64,000 nt of DNA from Anaerococcus mediterraneensis (GTDB lineage: Bacteria; Bacillota; Clostridia; Tissierellales; Peptoniphilaceae): the NCBI RefSeq assembly GCF_900128415.1, contig NZ_LT635772.1, positions 558,001 to 622,000 on the forward strand, read 5' to 3'. A program made the position numbers and the translations under genes. Positions within the stretch are counted from its first letter, which is position 1. The number at the start of each line of letters is the position of its first letter. Positions 43,746 to 53,496 of the stretch are shown here, piece after piece. Under the pieces are notes generated by a model. It was not told where the DNA came from, searched no databases, and saw only the letters and a program-made list of their open reading frames with translations.

Positions 43746-45107
43746 ATGGCAAAAACTATTGCTGCTATATCCACACCAGCAGGAACTGGGGGTATTTCTA
43801 TAGTCAGGATGACTGGAGATAGGACGCTTGAGATTATAAATCAAATATTTAAGCCTATAAACCATAGGCGAATAGACCCGGAAAAGGATAATAGGTACCT
43901 ACGCTATGGCCATATTGTCTATGAGGGAGAAACTATAGATGAGGTTATGGTTGCCTTTATGAAGGCGCCAGCTACCTACACCAGGGAGGACCTTTGCGAG
44001 ATAAACTGTCATGGGTCTTTTGTGGCTGTCAGGGAGATTTTGAATATCCTTTTAGACCTAGGCTGCCAGCTTGCAGAGCCAGGCGAATTTACAAAGAGGG
44101 CCTTTCTAAATGGCAGGCTAGACCTATCCCAGGCTGAGGCTGTCCTTGATGTCATAAATGCTACCAACAAATTATCTGCCAAGCAGGGTATAGACCAGCT
44201 TGGAGGGTCTCTGACCAGAAAGATATCTGATATTAGAAATGACCTAAAAGAGGGTCTGGCAAGGCTTGAATACTCGATTAATTTTACAGAAGATGGGGAA
44301 GATCTGCCAGTATCTGACATCACAGCCTACCTGATAAGGGCCAAAGAGAAAATAGATATGCTGGTAGCCACATCAAATAGGGGTAAGCTTGTAAAAGATG
44401 GTATAAATACAACTATCATTGGCAAGCCAAATGTAGGCAAGTCCTCGCTATTAAATGTGCTTTTGGATGAAAATAGGGCTATTGTCACAGACATACCAGG
44501 GACAACTAGGGATTTGATAACAGAGTATATTTCACTGGGAGATTTTACCCTAAAGATCAACGATACAGCAGGTATTAGGGATACAGATGACCTGGTAGAA
44601 AAAATCGGTGTCGATAAGTCTATAGAGCTAAGCCAGGCTTCTGACCTGATCTTGGCAATTTTTGACCTTTCTAGGGACTTTGACCAAGAGGATAAAAAGA
44701 TTGTAGATCTGATCAAGAATAAAAATGCCATAATAATTTTAAATAAGACAGACCTAGATGCAAAATTCGATGAGAAAAAATTGGATTTGGATTTGCCGAT
44801 TATAAAAATGTCTATGATAAAAGAAGAGGGTCTAAAAGACCTAGAAGATGCGATTAGAAATATTTTTGATAAAAAGGATATGAGCAAAGAATCAGTCCTA
44901 ATAACCAATGTTAGGCACGAAAATCTCCTAAAATCTGCCAAGAAAAAGCTAGATGATTCTTTGGCAGATATGCAAAGGGGAGTGCCTATTGATGCCTGCG
45001 AGGTAGACTTGTCAGCTGCCTACGAGGACTTAGGACTTATAATAGGAGAGAGCGTGTCAGGAGAGATAATGGATAAAGTGTTTAAGGAGTTTTGTGTTGG
45101 AAAGTAA
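43746..45107 (+). CDS. mnmE: tRNA-modifying GTPase MnmE
   Basis: 453 residues. The N-terminal tetrahydrofolate-binding domain begins [20 protein letters not shown]. The inserted G domain carries [14 protein letters not shown] near residue 222, [16 protein letters not shown] and NKTDL. The C-terminus ends FCVGK, the family's catalytic Cys motif (usually FCIGK). With MnmG it makes the xnm5U34 modification of tRNA wobble uridines. Its stop overlaps the mnmG start by 14 bases. It is the first gene of the cluster after the promoter. Confidence 0.97.
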   Translation: MAKTIAAISTPAGTGGISIVRMTGDRTLEIINQIFKPINHRRIDPEKDNRYLRYGHIVYEGETIDEVMVAFMKAPATYTREDLCEINCHGSFVAVREILNILLDLGCQLAEPGEFTKRAFLNGRLDLSQAEAVLDVINATNKLSAKQGIDQLGGSLTRKISDIRNDLKEGLARLEYSINFTEDGEDLPVSDITAYLIRAKEKIDMLVATSNRGKLVKDGINTTIIGKPNVGKSSLLNVLLDENRAIVTDIPGTTRDLITEYISLGDFTLKINDTAGIRDTDDLVEKIGVDKSIELSQASDLILAIFDLSRDFDQEDKKIVDLIKNKNAIIILNKTDLDAKFDEKKLDLDLPIIKMSMIKEEGLKDLEDAIRNIFDKKDMSKESVLITNVRHENLLKSAKKKLDDSLADMQRGVPIDACEVDLSAAYEDLGLIIGESVSGEIMDKVFKEFCVGK

Positions 45108-46995
45108 ATATAAATACAAGGCTGGCACCTACGATGTAGTAGTTGTAGGGGCAGGCCATGCAGGATGCGAGGCAGGACTTGCCGCAGCTAGGCTAGGAAT
45201 GAAAACTTTGATGCTTACTACTTCTATGGAGTCAGTTGCAGATATGCCCTGCAACCCAAACATAGGAGGTACTGGCAAGGGCCATATAGTGCGTGAGATT
45301 GATGCCCTTGGTGGGGAAATGGCTATAAATATAGACAAAACCTTCATCCAATCTAGGATGCTAAATACATCCAAGGGACCGGCAGTCCATTCTTTGAGGG
45401 TCCAGGCAGACAAAAGACGCTACCACGAAGAGATGAAAAAGGTCATAGAGGAGACAGAAAACCTGGATCTTTTTGAGCAAGAGGTAGACAAGATAAACTA
45501 CGAAGACGGAAAAATTGTTTCATGTGAAACAATCCAAGGCGCAATTTTTGAAACGAAAGCCCTTATAATTTGTACTGGAACCTACCTAAACGGAAAAATC
45601 CTAATAGGCGACTATGAAAAAGTTAGTGGTCCTCACGGCCTTTCTGCAGCGACATATTTGACTGATAGCCTAGTAGAAATGGGCTTCAATATTCGTAGAT
45701 TTAAGACAGGTACACCTGCTAGGGTTGATAGGAGATCTATAAATTATAAATTAACTACAGTTCAACCTGGCGATAAGGAAGTAATACCATTTTCATTTTT
45801 AAATGAGGGAAAAGATTATTCTGACAGACATCAAGAGGATTGTTACCTAACTTATACAACAGAAGAAACAAAACAAATCATCATGGATAATCTCGATAGG
45901 TCTCCAATTTACGGGGGCAAGATCAAGGGGATTGGCCCAAGGTATTGCCCATCCATAGAGGATAAGATGGTGAGATTTCCTGATAGGGACGTCCATCAGG
46001 TCTTTATAGAGCCAGAAAGCCTATCGACAAATGAGATGTATGTCCAGGGCGTATCTTCTTCTTTGCCACAAGAGATCCAAGAGAGATTTTACAAGACTAT
46101 AGTGGGTCTAGAAAATGTTAAAATCATGAGACCAGCCTACGCTATAGAATATGATATGATAGATACCAGAGAATTGAAAAGAACCCTAGAATCCAAAGCC
46201 TATTCTGGTTTGTATTTTGCAGGTCAGATAAATGGATCATCAGGCTATGAAGAAGCCGCAGGCCAGGGGCTTGTTGCAGGGATCAACGCAGCCCTTAAAA
46301 TCCTAGGCAAGGACGAATTTATCCTAGATAGGTCTGATGCCTATATAGGAGTTTTGATAGATGACCTAGTCACAGAGGGCACAAACGAACCATACAGGAT
46401 GATGACATCGAGATGTGAGTACAGGCTAACAATGAGACAGGATAATGCCGACCAGAGATTATCCAAAAAAGGCTATGACATAGGACTTGTAAGCGAAGAC
46501 CGCTATCAAAAAATGCTTGATAAAAAAGCTATGATTGACGGAGAGATCGAGAGACTAAAAGGTGTTCTAATAAGTCCAAAAGAAGCGAAAAATAAAATCC
46601 TAGAAGATTTAGGATCAACTCCACTAAACAAGGGATCAAGTCTTTATGAACTTATAAAAAGACCTGAGATCACCTACGAGATGACAGAAATCTTTGATGA
46701 GGCAAGAGACAACCTACCTGCATTTATCAAAATCCAAGTCCAAACTGAGATCAAATATGAAGGCTATATCAAAAAGCAAATGTCTGACATAGAGAAATTT
46801 AAAAAACTAGAAAGCCACAAGCTAAGCCAAGAGATCGACTACAGCAAAATCAAGGGCCTAAAAAAGGAGTCAGCAGAAAAACTAAATGCTATAAAACCAG
46901 AGTCCATTGGTCAAGCCTCAAGGATCTCGGGAGTAAGCCCAGCTGATATCAATGTCCTTCTCATAAGATTAAAGACTGGAGAATTATATGGATAA
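45094..46995 (+). CDS. mnmG: tRNA uridine 5-carboxymethylaminomethyl modification enzyme MnmG
   Basis: 633 residues from a GTG at 45094 with AAGGAG upstream. The FAD site is [20 protein letters not shown], and the family motif [20 protein letters not shown] follows. [31 protein letters not shown] and [19 protein letters not shown] are all present, as is the C-terminal helical domain that binds MnmE. It is the FAD/NADH partner of MnmE. The gene contains a parS site at 45516-45531 that encodes VSCET. Confidence 0.97.
   Translation: MLESKYKYKAGTYDVVVVGAGHAGCEAGLAAARLGMKTLMLTTSMESVADMPCNPNIGGTGKGHIVREIDALGGEMAINIDKTFIQSRMLNTSKGPAVHSLRVQADKRRYHEEMKKVIEETENLDLFEQEVDKINYEDGKIVSCETIQGAIFETKALIICTGTYLNGKILIGDYEKVSGPHGLSAATYLTDSLVEMGFNIRRFKTGTPARVDRRSINYKLTTVQPGDKEVIPFSFLNEGKDYSDRHQEDCYLTYTTEETKQIIMDNLDRSPIYGGKIKGIGPRYCPSIEDKMVRFPDRDVHQVFIEPESLSTNEMYVQGVSSSLPQEIQERFYKTIVGLENVKIMRPAYAIEYDMIDTRELKRTLESKAYSGLYFAGQINGSSGYEEAAGQGLVAGINAALKILGKDEFILDRSDAYIGVLIDDLVTEGTNEPYRMMTSRCEYRLTMRQDNADQRLSKKGYDIGLVSEDRYQKMLDKKAMIDGEIERLKGVLISPKEAKNKILEDLGSTPLNKGSSLYELIKRPEITYEMTEIFDEARDNLPAFIKIQVQTEIKYEGYIKKQMSDIEKFKKLESHKLSQEIDYSKIKGLKKESAEKLNAIKPESIGQASRISGVSPADINVLLIRLKTGELYG
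45516..45531. promoter_or_regulatory. parS site inside mnmG
   Basis: TGTTTCATGTGAAACA, one base from the Firmicutes parS consensus TGTTTCACGTGAAACA. ParB binding site near the origin. Confidence 0.85.
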
Positions 46996-47617
46996 GTACA
47001 AAATTTATACAGACTACCTTTTGGAGGTCAACTCCCATACAAATCTGACGACTATAACTGACCCAGAGGAGATAGAGTTAAAACACTTCAAAGATTCTCT
47101 AACTGTTTTAGACTATATAAAGGAAAACGACAAGGTCCTAGACATAGGAGCTGGGGCTGGATTTCCTGGAATCCCTCTTAGGATTGAGAAAAATATAGAT
47201 TTGACACTCATAGATTCTGTAAACAAAAAAGTTGTTTTCATGAATGAAGTCATAGAAAAACTTGACCTAGAAAATGCTAGGGCTATACACACCAGGGCGG
47301 AGGACTTTGCTAAAGAGCACAGGGAAGAATTTGACGTTGTCGTATCTCGTGCAGTAGCCAATATGGCAACTCTATCTGAGCTTTGCCTGCCTTTAGTCAA
47401 GGTCGGTGGACTTTTTATAGCCCTCAAAGGCCCAAAGGCAGATGAGGAATTGGCAAATGCAAAAAATGCTCTAGGGATCTTGGGTGGTAAGGTCATAAAA
47501 AAAGACAAATTTGACTTGGAAGGAAATGAGAGAGTCAATATAATTGTCAAAAAAATAAAGCCAAGCCCAAAAGCCTACCCTAGGGGAAAAAATCTGCCAA
47601 AGAAAACCCCCCTATAA
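46988..47617 (+). CDS. rsmG: 16S rRNA (guanine527-N7)-methyltransferase RsmG
   Basis: 209 residues. The SAM-binding segment reads [17 protein letters not shown], and [20 protein letters not shown] and [16 protein letters not shown] follow. It methylates G527 of 16S rRNA. The N-terminus begins [20 protein letters not shown] and is about 25 residues shorter than usual; the start overlaps mnmG by 8 bases, which fixes it. A parS site begins at its stop codon. Confidence 0.95.
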   Translation: MDKYKIYTDYLLEVNSHTNLTTITDPEEIELKHFKDSLTVLDYIKENDKVLDIGAGAGFPGIPLRIEKNIDLTLIDSVNKKVVFMNEVIEKLDLENARAIHTRAEDFAKEHREEFDVVVSRAVANMATLSELCLPLVKVGGLFIALKGPKADEELANAKNALGILGGKVIKKDKFDLEGNERVNIIVKKIKPSPKAYPRGKNLPKKTPL

Positions 47618-47633
47618 TGTTTCATATGAAACA
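47618..47633. promoter_or_regulatory. parS-like site between rsmG and the CPBP gene
   Basis: TGTTTCATATGAAACA, a perfect 16-base palindrome with TA instead of CG at the centre. Confidence 0.8.
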
Positions 47634-47638
47634 TAGGA

Positions 47639-48409
47639 GTGAATATGGAAATATTTAAAAAATCATTCAAATCTTTCTTTATTATAATAGCCTTTTTCCT
47701 TGCCAATCTCCTGATAGATAGCCTATCAGGAGGTATTGTTCCAAGGCTTATGGCCATGGCAATAGGTGGCCAGCCTATAAATTATATCATATATGGAGTT
47801 TTTGTAGGCCAAATTGCCAAATCTATTGTACTAATTTTTTATGTAAAAAAACGTAAAAAAAACTACAGTGGGGAATATATAAAAAATGAAAAGATCGAAA
47901 ACCCACTAATATATATAGGTGTTGGCTTAGGTACAGTTGGTTTTGGTCATTTGCTTGTTAATGCAATTTTGAAGCTTTTTGAGGGGTCTCCACTAGTCAC
48001 AGATGCCTTTGATATTTTTGAAAAAGCTTTTAGTGCCAATAGCACAATAGATGGACTAGTTGTTATTTTTGTAGTAGCAATAGGAGCACCTATTGTAGAA
48101 GAGTATTTATTTAGGGGAGTCCTATTTGAAGAGTTAGGAAATAGCAAGGCAACAATTTTTTTAACTTCTTTAGTCTTTGGGATCTATCATTTTAATATAG
48201 TCCAGACTCCAAATACATTTTTTATGGGTCTTGTTTTAGCCTATGTTTACTATAAAACAAGGTCTATAAAAGCACCTATCATAATTCATGCTACAAATAA
48301 TATCCTAGCTATGGTTCCTATTTTGGACCAGGGACTTACGCCGCTAGGGGTCAGCTTATATGTAATATTATTAATAGTAGGAATAAAAGCACTTAGGCAA
48401 ATAGCCTAG
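47639..48409 (+). CDS. CPBP-family intramembrane protease
   Basis: 256 residues with about seven transmembrane helices. The family motifs are present: IVEEYLFRGVLFEEL near residue 152 (EExxxR), FGIYHFNIVQ, and a late HATNNILAM. These are the glutamate/histidine residues of the Abi/Rce1-type metalloprotease. Substrate unknown; family members process prenylated or peptide substrates or act in bacteriocin immunity. It is an insertion relative to the usual rsmG-parA order, and ends in a hairpin terminator that overlaps its last codons. Confidence 0.92.
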   Translation: MNMEIFKKSFKSFFIIIAFFLANLLIDSLSGGIVPRLMAMAIGGQPINYIIYGVFVGQIAKSIVLIFYVKKRKKNYSGEYIKNEKIENPLIYIGVGLGTVGFGHLLVNAILKLFEGSPLVTDAFDIFEKAFSANSTIDGLVVIFVVAIGAPIVEEYLFRGVLFEELGNSKATIFLTSLVFGIYHFNIVQTPNTFFMGLVLAYVYYKTRSIKAPIIIHATNNILAMVPILDQGLTPLGVSLYVILLIVGIKALRQIA

Positions 48410-48420
48410 GTGTTTTTTTC
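48389..48420 (+). terminator. Terminator overlapping the end of the CPBP gene
   Basis: CACTTAGGC pairs with GCCTAGGTG (one mismatch) and is followed by seven T. Confidence 0.75.
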
Positions 48421-48448
48421 TGTAAAAGGAGTAAAATATTAGTATAAA

Positions 48449-48464
48449 AGTTTCACGTGAAACA
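48449..48464. promoter_or_regulatory. parS site upstream of cinA
   Basis: AGTTTCACGTGAAACA matches the parS consensus in 15 of 16 positions and has the canonical CACGTG centre. It lies just before the cinA ribosome-binding site. Confidence 0.9.
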
Positions 48465-48477
48465 GTAAGGAAGATTT

Positions 48478-49692
48478 ATGAAAGCAATAATTTACTCTGT
48501 AGGAACTGAGATCCTTCTAGGGTCTATCCTTGATACAAATTCAAAATTTATAGCAGACCGTTTACAAAGCCTGGGTATAAACCTCTACAAGATGGAAACC
48601 CTGGGTGATAACTTCGAAAGACTCTACGAAGGCCTAAAAGAAGCAGATGGCAAGTACGACTATGTTTTTGTAACAGGCGGTCTTGGACCAACTGACGATG
48701 ACATAAGCAAGGAGGTTGCTGTTAAGGTTTGTGGTCTAGAGGATGAGATGGTCCTTGACGAGAAGTCCTACCAGTCCTTAAAAGAATATTTCAATGATTC
48801 GAAGAGGGCTATGACTGTCAACAAAAAACAAGCGATTTTTCCAAAATCAGCTATCATTTTAAAAAATGACCAAGGGACAGCTCCGGGTTGTATAATAGAA
48901 GGAAAAAGCAAATTTATCCTTATGCCTGGCCCACCAAACGAGATGACCTATATGTTTGACCACGAGGTTATACCTCACATAAAAACAGATATGCTGATAA
49001 AATCTGTCAATTGCAAGATAGGTCTTTTAGGCGAGTGGGATGTGGCAAGTAGGATTGACCTATCTGGATCAAATCCGACCATAAGCCCCTACGCCAAAAA
49101 ATCTGGTGTAGAGCTTAGAGTCACTGCGTCAGCAAAAAATAAGGCTGATTTAGAAAAAAGACTTGACCAAGGCGTGGGCAAGGTAAGAGAAATCTTTGGC
49201 AACCTGCTGATCACAACCGAAGATATTACCAGAGAAGAAGTTCTGATAAATGAACTTAGAAAAAGGTCTGAGTTTGTTGCAACAGCTGAATCTATAACAG
49301 GCGGACTTATAGCAAGCTCTATTATAGATATATCAGGGGCAAGTGATGTCCTGAAAGAATCCTATGTGACCTATGCAAATGAGGCTAAACACAAAATCCT
49401 AGATGTTTCATATGAAACAATAGATAAATATGATGTTGTAAGCCCAGAGGTAGTCGGCGAAATGCTTGATGGGCTCTACAAGAGGACAGGAGCTGAGCTC
49501 ACAATAGCAACAAGTGGTTATGCCCACAAAGGCCTAGCTTATCTAGGAGTCCTATATAAAGGAAAGAAATATATAAGAAAAATAAATGTCAAAGGCGAGA
49601 GAAATAAAGTTAGAAGAGTAGCCAAGAACAAAATTATAGACATGAGTATTTTAATAGTAAGGGGAGTATATGAAGACTATATCAATATTTAA
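48478..49692 (+). CDS. cinA: CinA, competence/damage-inducible protein with nicotinamide-nucleotide amidase domain
   Basis: 404 residues. The N-terminal MoCF-like domain starts AIIYSVGTEILLGSILDTNS and has VFVTGGLGPTDDDISKEVAV. The middle has LMPGPPNEMTYMFDHEV. The C-terminal amidase domain contains EFVATAESITGGLIASSIID and SYVTYANEAKHKIL; the usual GP(A/G)GG site is replaced by ATSGYAHKG. It recycles pyridine nucleotide by deamidating NMN. A parS site lies within the gene at 49404. Its end overlaps the parA start by 23 bases. Confidence 0.94.
   Translation: MKAIIYSVGTEILLGSILDTNSKFIADRLQSLGINLYKMETLGDNFERLYEGLKEADGKYDYVFVTGGLGPTDDDISKEVAVKVCGLEDEMVLDEKSYQSLKEYFNDSKRAMTVNKKQAIFPKSAIILKNDQGTAPGCIIEGKSKFILMPGPPNEMTYMFDHEVIPHIKTDMLIKSVNCKIGLLGEWDVASRIDLSGSNPTISPYAKKSGVELRVTASAKNKADLEKRLDQGVGKVREIFGNLLITTEDITREEVLINELRKRSEFVATAESITGGLIASSIIDISGASDVLKESYVTYANEAKHKILDVSYETIDKYDVVSPEVVGEMLDGLYKRTGAELTIATSGYAHKGLAYLGVLYKGKKYIRKINVKGERNKVRRVAKNKIIDMSILIVRGVYEDYINI
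49404..49419. promoter_or_regulatory. parS-like site inside cinA
   Basis: TGTTTCATATGAAACA, encoding VSYET in cinA. Confidence 0.8.
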
Positions 49693-50521
49693 TCAAAAAG
49701 GCGGAGTAGGCAAGACTACTACCGTTGTCAACCTGGCAGTTGGCTTGTCCTATCTAGAAAAAGAAGTTTTGGTTATAGATATGGATCCCCAGGCAAATGC
49801 TACAACGGGTCTTGGCATAAATAAAAACAAGGTAGAAACTTCTATTTATGATCTTTTTTATATGCTAGATGGAGAAAATCCTGAACAAGAAGAAATGTCA
49901 GATGAAGAAGTTTTAGAAAAATTTGATGGCGAAGAAGAGCCTTTAGAATCAGAAAAAACATTTGATAAGTATGTCATAAGGACAAAATCTGGTGTAGACT
50001 TGTTGGCTTCGGAAAATTCTCTTTCTGGATTGGAGGTAGAACTTGTGCCTTTAGATCCTATAGAAAGAACAAAAAAATTAAAGGAAATCATAGGCAGGAT
50101 AGAGAAAAAATACGACTATGTGCTTATAGATTGCCCTCCATCTTTGGGCCTTTTATCAATCAACGCCCTTGTGGCAAGTGATTCTATCATTATACCGATC
50201 CAAACAGAGTACTATGCCCTAGAAGGGGTCAGCGAGCTTATGAATACATTTGAGCTTGTAAAAGAATCTATAAACCCAGACCTCTATGTGGAGGGAGTCC
50301 TACTTTCTATGTTTGATAAGAGGACAAGACTCTCCTATGAGGTTGTAGAAGAAGTGAAAAAATATTTCAAGGACAGGGTCTTTATGACAATGATCCCTAG
50401 GAATGTTAGACTCGCAGAAGCGCCTTCTCATGGCCAGTCAGCGGTAGAATATGAGCCAAAAAGCCAAGGTGCTATGGCCTATATCAGCCTAGCTGATGAG
50501 ATCATAAAGGAGGAATCATGA
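49670..50521 (+). CDS. parA: Chromosome-partitioning ATPase ParA (Soj)
   Basis: 283 residues. The deviant Walker A is FNQKGGVGKTTTVVNLAVGL at the N-terminus; Walker A' DMDPQANATTGLG and the Walker B-type YVLIDCPPSLGLLSINALVA follow. Compared with typical Soj it has an acidic insertion at about residues 62-105 (MLDGENPEQEEMSDEEVLEK). It forms nucleoid-bound dimers that move ParB-parS complexes. The stop overlaps parB by 4 bases. Confidence 0.96.
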   Translation: MKTISIFNQKGGVGKTTTVVNLAVGLSYLEKEVLVIDMDPQANATTGLGINKNKVETSIYDLFYMLDGENPEQEEMSDEEVLEKFDGEEEPLESEKTFDKYVIRTKSGVDLLASENSLSGLEVELVPLDPIERTKKLKEIIGRIEKKYDYVLIDCPPSLGLLSINALVASDSIIIPIQTEYYALEGVSELMNTFELVKESINPDLYVEGVLLSMFDKRTRLSYEVVEEVKKYFKDRVFMTMIPRNVRLAEAPSHGQSAVEYEPKSQGAMAYISLADEIIKEES

Positions 50522-51345
50522 CCAATAAAAAAAGTTTGGGCAGGGGACTTCAATCCCTGATTCCAGAAGTAAATATGGATAAGTCTGGAGTCAGAGTAGA
50601 AAAAATCCCCATGGATAAAATAAAACCAAGACCAGGCCAACCAAGAAAAAACTTTGACGAAAAAGCCTTGAAGGACCTGGCTGACTCCATAAAGGAATAC
50701 GGACTTCTTAACCCAATAACCCTATCAAAAAACGACGGTCATTACGAGATCCTGGCTGGAGAGCGTAGGTATAGGGCTAGCCTTATAAATGGAGAAAAAA
50801 CCATAGATGCTATAGTAAAAGACTACGAAGAAAGAGATATAGAAGTCCTTTCATTGATAGAAAATGTACAAAGAGAGGACCTATCAGCTATAGAAGAGGC
50901 CAATGCCTACAAAAAACTCCAGGAGGCCTACAAGCTAACCCAGGATGAGATTGCACAAAAAATGGGTAAATCTAGGTCCTATATAGCAAATACTATTAGA
51001 CTTTTAAAGCTTTCTGATGAGGAAAAAGCCGCACTAAATAAGGGGGAAATTTCGCCATCCCAGGCTAGAAGTTTATTGTCAGTCAAGGATGATAAGGACA
51101 GAAAAACAGCCCTTGATGATTACAAAAATAAAAAAACTGTTGTAAGAGAAGTAGAAGAGCTCTCTAGAAAAAAAACTCCAAACCTAGACCAACTTCTCTT
51201 TGATGATTTTGAAGAAAAATTTATGGATAAACTAGGTACAAAAGTAGCAATAGAAAAAGAAAAAGACTCCTATAAGGTCATTATAGATTGCTATAGTGTG
51301 GAGGATATAGAAAAGATTTACCAGAGGATCTCCCATGAATCTTGA
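50518..51345 (+). CDS. parB: Chromosome-partitioning protein ParB (Spo0J)
   Basis: 275 residues. The opening NKKSLGRGLQSLIPEV is the conserved ParA-activating tail. The CTPase/N-terminal domain has KIKPRPGQPRKNFDEKALKD, YEILAGERRYRASLINGEKT and ENVQREDLSAIEEA. The helix-turn-helix (QDEIAQKMGKSRSYIANTIR) reads parS, and the C-terminal dimer domain is at about 225-275. It spreads from the five parS sites found within 45.5-51.5 kb. The end overlaps the next gene by 11 bases. Confidence 0.96.
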   Translation: MTNKKSLGRGLQSLIPEVNMDKSGVRVEKIPMDKIKPRPGQPRKNFDEKALKDLADSIKEYGLLNPITLSKNDGHYEILAGERRYRASLINGEKTIDAIVKDYEERDIEVLSLIENVQREDLSAIEEANAYKKLQEAYKLTQDEIAQKMGKSRSYIANTIRLLKLSDEEKAALNKGEISPSQARSLLSVKDDKDRKTALDDYKNKKTVVREVEELSRKKTPNLDQLLFDDFEEKFMDKLGTKVAIEKEKDSYKVIIDCYSVEDIEKIYQRISHES

Positions 51346-51883
51346 TCATTTTCTAGAAGAAATCAGAAAGCCCCATGCCAAGCCTGGTGGAGGGGCAGTT
51401 GTGATTTATATAGCCAACATGGCTGTAAATCTGTCTTTGATGATGGATAAAAAGAATTGGGGAGAATTAGAAAACCAGGCCAATGTTTCATATGAAACAA
51501 TGATAAAGATTTCTGAGGACCTTAAAAAATTAGGAGCTGATGACATTTACTATACAAATCTTATGCTAGATGAGTTTAAAAAATCATCAAAGGTTGATAG
51601 GAAGTTTTTTATTGATGCCGCTAAACCCCAAATACAAATGAACAAACTTTGCCTGGATGCAATGAATATCCTGGGATTTTACCTAGAACATGGCAAAAAA
51701 ACCACTATTTCTGATGGAGAAATTGCCAACGAGCTTTTAAGGGCGGCTGTTTTATCGTCTATCCCTACTATAAAGATAAATTTGGGTGGAGAGGAAACTA
51801 AAAAAATGGTCGGTAGAACCCTAGAAGAAATAGAGACCTTATATAAAAAAAATAAAAAAATTATAGAAAGAAGGACCTTATGA
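51335..51883 (+). CDS. Cyclodeaminase/cyclohydrolase family protein
   Basis: 182 residues, all-helical FTCD_C type. It begins LDHFLEEIRKPHAKPGGGAV followed by VIYIANMAVNLSLMM, the glycine-rich folate-site motif of formimidoyl-THF cyclodeaminase and FchA. The family converts 5-formimino-THF or hydrolyses methenyl-THF in one-carbon metabolism; the exact substrate cannot be assigned. It is coupled to parB by overlap and ends overlapping DUF4446. A parS-like site lies at 51484. Confidence 0.82.
   Translation: MNLDHFLEEIRKPHAKPGGGAVVIYIANMAVNLSLMMDKKNWGELENQANVSYETMIKISEDLKKLGADDIYYTNLMLDEFKKSSKVDRKFFIDAAKPQIQMNKLCLDAMNILGFYLEHGKKTTISDGEIANELLRAAVLSSIPTIKINLGGEETKKMVGRTLEEIETLYKKNKKIIERRTL
51484..51499. 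promoter_or_regulatory. parS-like site inside the cyclodeaminase gene
   Basis: TGTTTCATATGAAACA, encoding VSYET. Confidence 0.8.
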
Positions 51884-52353
51884 CTGCATTATATATTGCA
51901 ATAGCAATTATGACACTTTTAGTCATTTTACAATTTGCTATGATATTTTCCCTTTCAAATAGGACACGTAGACAAAAACAAAGATATGATCATTTGCTCA
52001 GGGGCAATGACCCAGATGTCAATATCGAGGAATTGCTAAATAGGCTAAATGACCAAATCGATTCCTCCTACAAGGAGCTTAGAAACATAAATAAGACTGC
52101 GGCAGATGCCAAAGATACAACCATGGGGGCTGTATCAAACATGGCTATAGTTCACTTTGATGCCTTCGAGGGCCAAAGCCGTGAACTTTCCTTTTCATTG
52201 TGTATGCTTGATAACTTCCATAACGGTATTATCCTTACAAGTCTTTATGGGGATAAAGGATCCACCGTATATCTAAAAGAAGTTGTACAAGGATCTAGTA
52301 AAGTAGAATTATCTGACAAAGAACAATCTGCTCTTAATAAAGCAAAAAGATAA
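51880..52353 (+). CDS. DUF4446-family membrane-anchored protein
   Basis: 157 residues. One N-terminal transmembrane helix (YIAIAIMTLLVILQFAMIFS) is followed by a basic loop, a coiled stretch and the conserved domain AIVHFDAFEGQSRELSFSLC, LDNFHNGIILTSLYGDKGST. The family is regularly next to parB in Firmicutes; function is unknown. It closes the cluster: an intergenic gap and a promoter for pta follow. Confidence 0.88.
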   Translation: MTALYIAIAIMTLLVILQFAMIFSLSNRTRRQKQRYDHLLRGNDPDVNIEELLNRLNDQIDSSYKELRNINKTAADAKDTTMGAVSNMAIVHFDAFEGQSRELSFSLCMLDNFHNGIILTSLYGDKGSTVYLKEVVQGSSKVELSDKEQSALNKAKR

Positions 52354-52367
52354 AAATTAACTAGCAC

Positions 52368-52395
52368 TTTAAAAAAACTACAATATAGTTATAAT
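52368..52395 (+). promoter_or_regulatory. Putative pta promoter
   Basis: TTTAAA, 16 bases, TATAAT at 52390-52395, 22 bases before the pta start with AGGAGG between. The -35 box is weak. Confidence 0.4.
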
Positions 52396-52417
52396 AGAAA
52401 AATAATAGGAGGATTTA

Positions 52418-53422
52418 ATGGCAAAAATTGGCATTATAGATCAAGCTGTAAAAGCAATAGAAGGAAAAAACCTTACAATCGTTTTTCCAGAAGGTAAAGA
52501 CGAAAGAGTATTAGAGGCTGCAATCAGACACCAGGAAAAAGGACTGATCACACCAATAGTCTTAGGTGACCAAGGAGAAGTCCAAAAAGCAGCTGATAAA
52601 TTAGGAAAAAGTATTTCTCACATCAAGATATTAAATCCAGAGACATTCGAAGATTTTGATAAATTAGTTGATAGCTTTACAGAAGTTAGAAAAGGAAAAA
52701 TAGATAGGGAAGAAGCTGAATTTATCCTAAGAAGAGATTTAAACTACTTTGGTGTTATGCTTATAAAAGATGGATATGCTGATGGAATGGTATCCGGTGC
52801 TATACACACAACAGCAGATACAATCAGACCTGCCCTACAAATTATAAAAACAAAACCTGGCGTATCTAGGGTTTCAGGTGTTATGGTTATGATAGGACCA
52901 AATGGCGAAGAACTTGTATTTGCAGATACTGCAGTAAATATCACCCTAGAAGCTGATGAGCTAGCAGAAGTAGCAATAGAAACAGCTAATACTGCAAAAT
53001 CATTTGGTATAGATCCTTATGTAGCTATGCTATCATTTTCAACAATGGGTTCTGCCCACCACGACCTAGCTACAAAGGTAGAAAGAGCAACCCACTTGGC
53101 AAAATACCTAAAACCAGAGCTTAATGTAGTAGGTGAAGTCCAATTTGATGCGGCTATAGACCCTGTTACAGCAGCAAACAAGGTGCCAGGATCAAAGGTT
53201 GCAGGAAAATGCAATGTATTTATATTCCCAGACCTACAAGCTGGTAATATTGGTTATAAAATAGCACAAAGACTTGGTGGTTACATGGCCCTAGGACCAA
53301 TACTTCAAGGCTTGAATGCTCCAGTAAATGACCTTTCAAGAGGATGTTCAGCAGATGATGTTTATGACATAGCAGTTATAACAGCCATGCAGGCAGCTGA
53401 CGCACAAGCTCAAAAGGAATAA
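52418..53422 (+). CDS. pta: Phosphate acetyltransferase
   Basis: 334 residues, the short class I Pta. It begins with KNLTIVFPEGKDERVLEAAI, then YADGMVSGAIHTTADTIRPA, LVFADTAVNITLEADELAEV, MLSFSTMGSAHHDLATKVER and NVFIFPDLQAGNIGYKIAQR. It interconverts acetyl-CoA and acetyl phosphate and, with acetate kinase (not seen here), yields ATP in fermentation. A phosphate butyryltransferase is a less likely alternative. It is transcribed alone and ends in a clear terminator. Confidence 0.94.
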   Translation: MAKIGIIDQAVKAIEGKNLTIVFPEGKDERVLEAAIRHQEKGLITPIVLGDQGEVQKAADKLGKSISHIKILNPETFEDFDKLVDSFTEVRKGKIDREEAEFILRRDLNYFGVMLIKDGYADGMVSGAIHTTADTIRPALQIIKTKPGVSRVSGVMVMIGPNGEELVFADTAVNITLEADELAEVAIETANTAKSFGIDPYVAMLSFSTMGSAHHDLATKVERATHLAKYLKPELNVVGEVQFDAAIDPVTAANKVPGSKVAGKCNVFIFPDLQAGNIGYKIAQRLGGYMALGPILQGLNAPVNDLSRGCSADDVYDIAVITAMQAADAQAQKE

Positions 53423-53441
53423 GAATAAGATAATATATAAG

Positions 53442-53470
53442 GGCAATCATTTTGGTTGCCTTTTTTATTT
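53442..53470 (+). terminator. pta terminator
   Basis: GGCAATCA...GGTTGCC hairpin followed by TTTTTTATTTT. Confidence 0.85.
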
Positions 53471-53496
53471 TCAAAATTCGAAAGTAAGGTGATAGT

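Noticed and set aside
44327..44941. 204-codon minus-strand frame within mnmE
   Set aside because: Serine/isoleucine-rich shadow of the mnmE coding strand without a ribosome-binding site.
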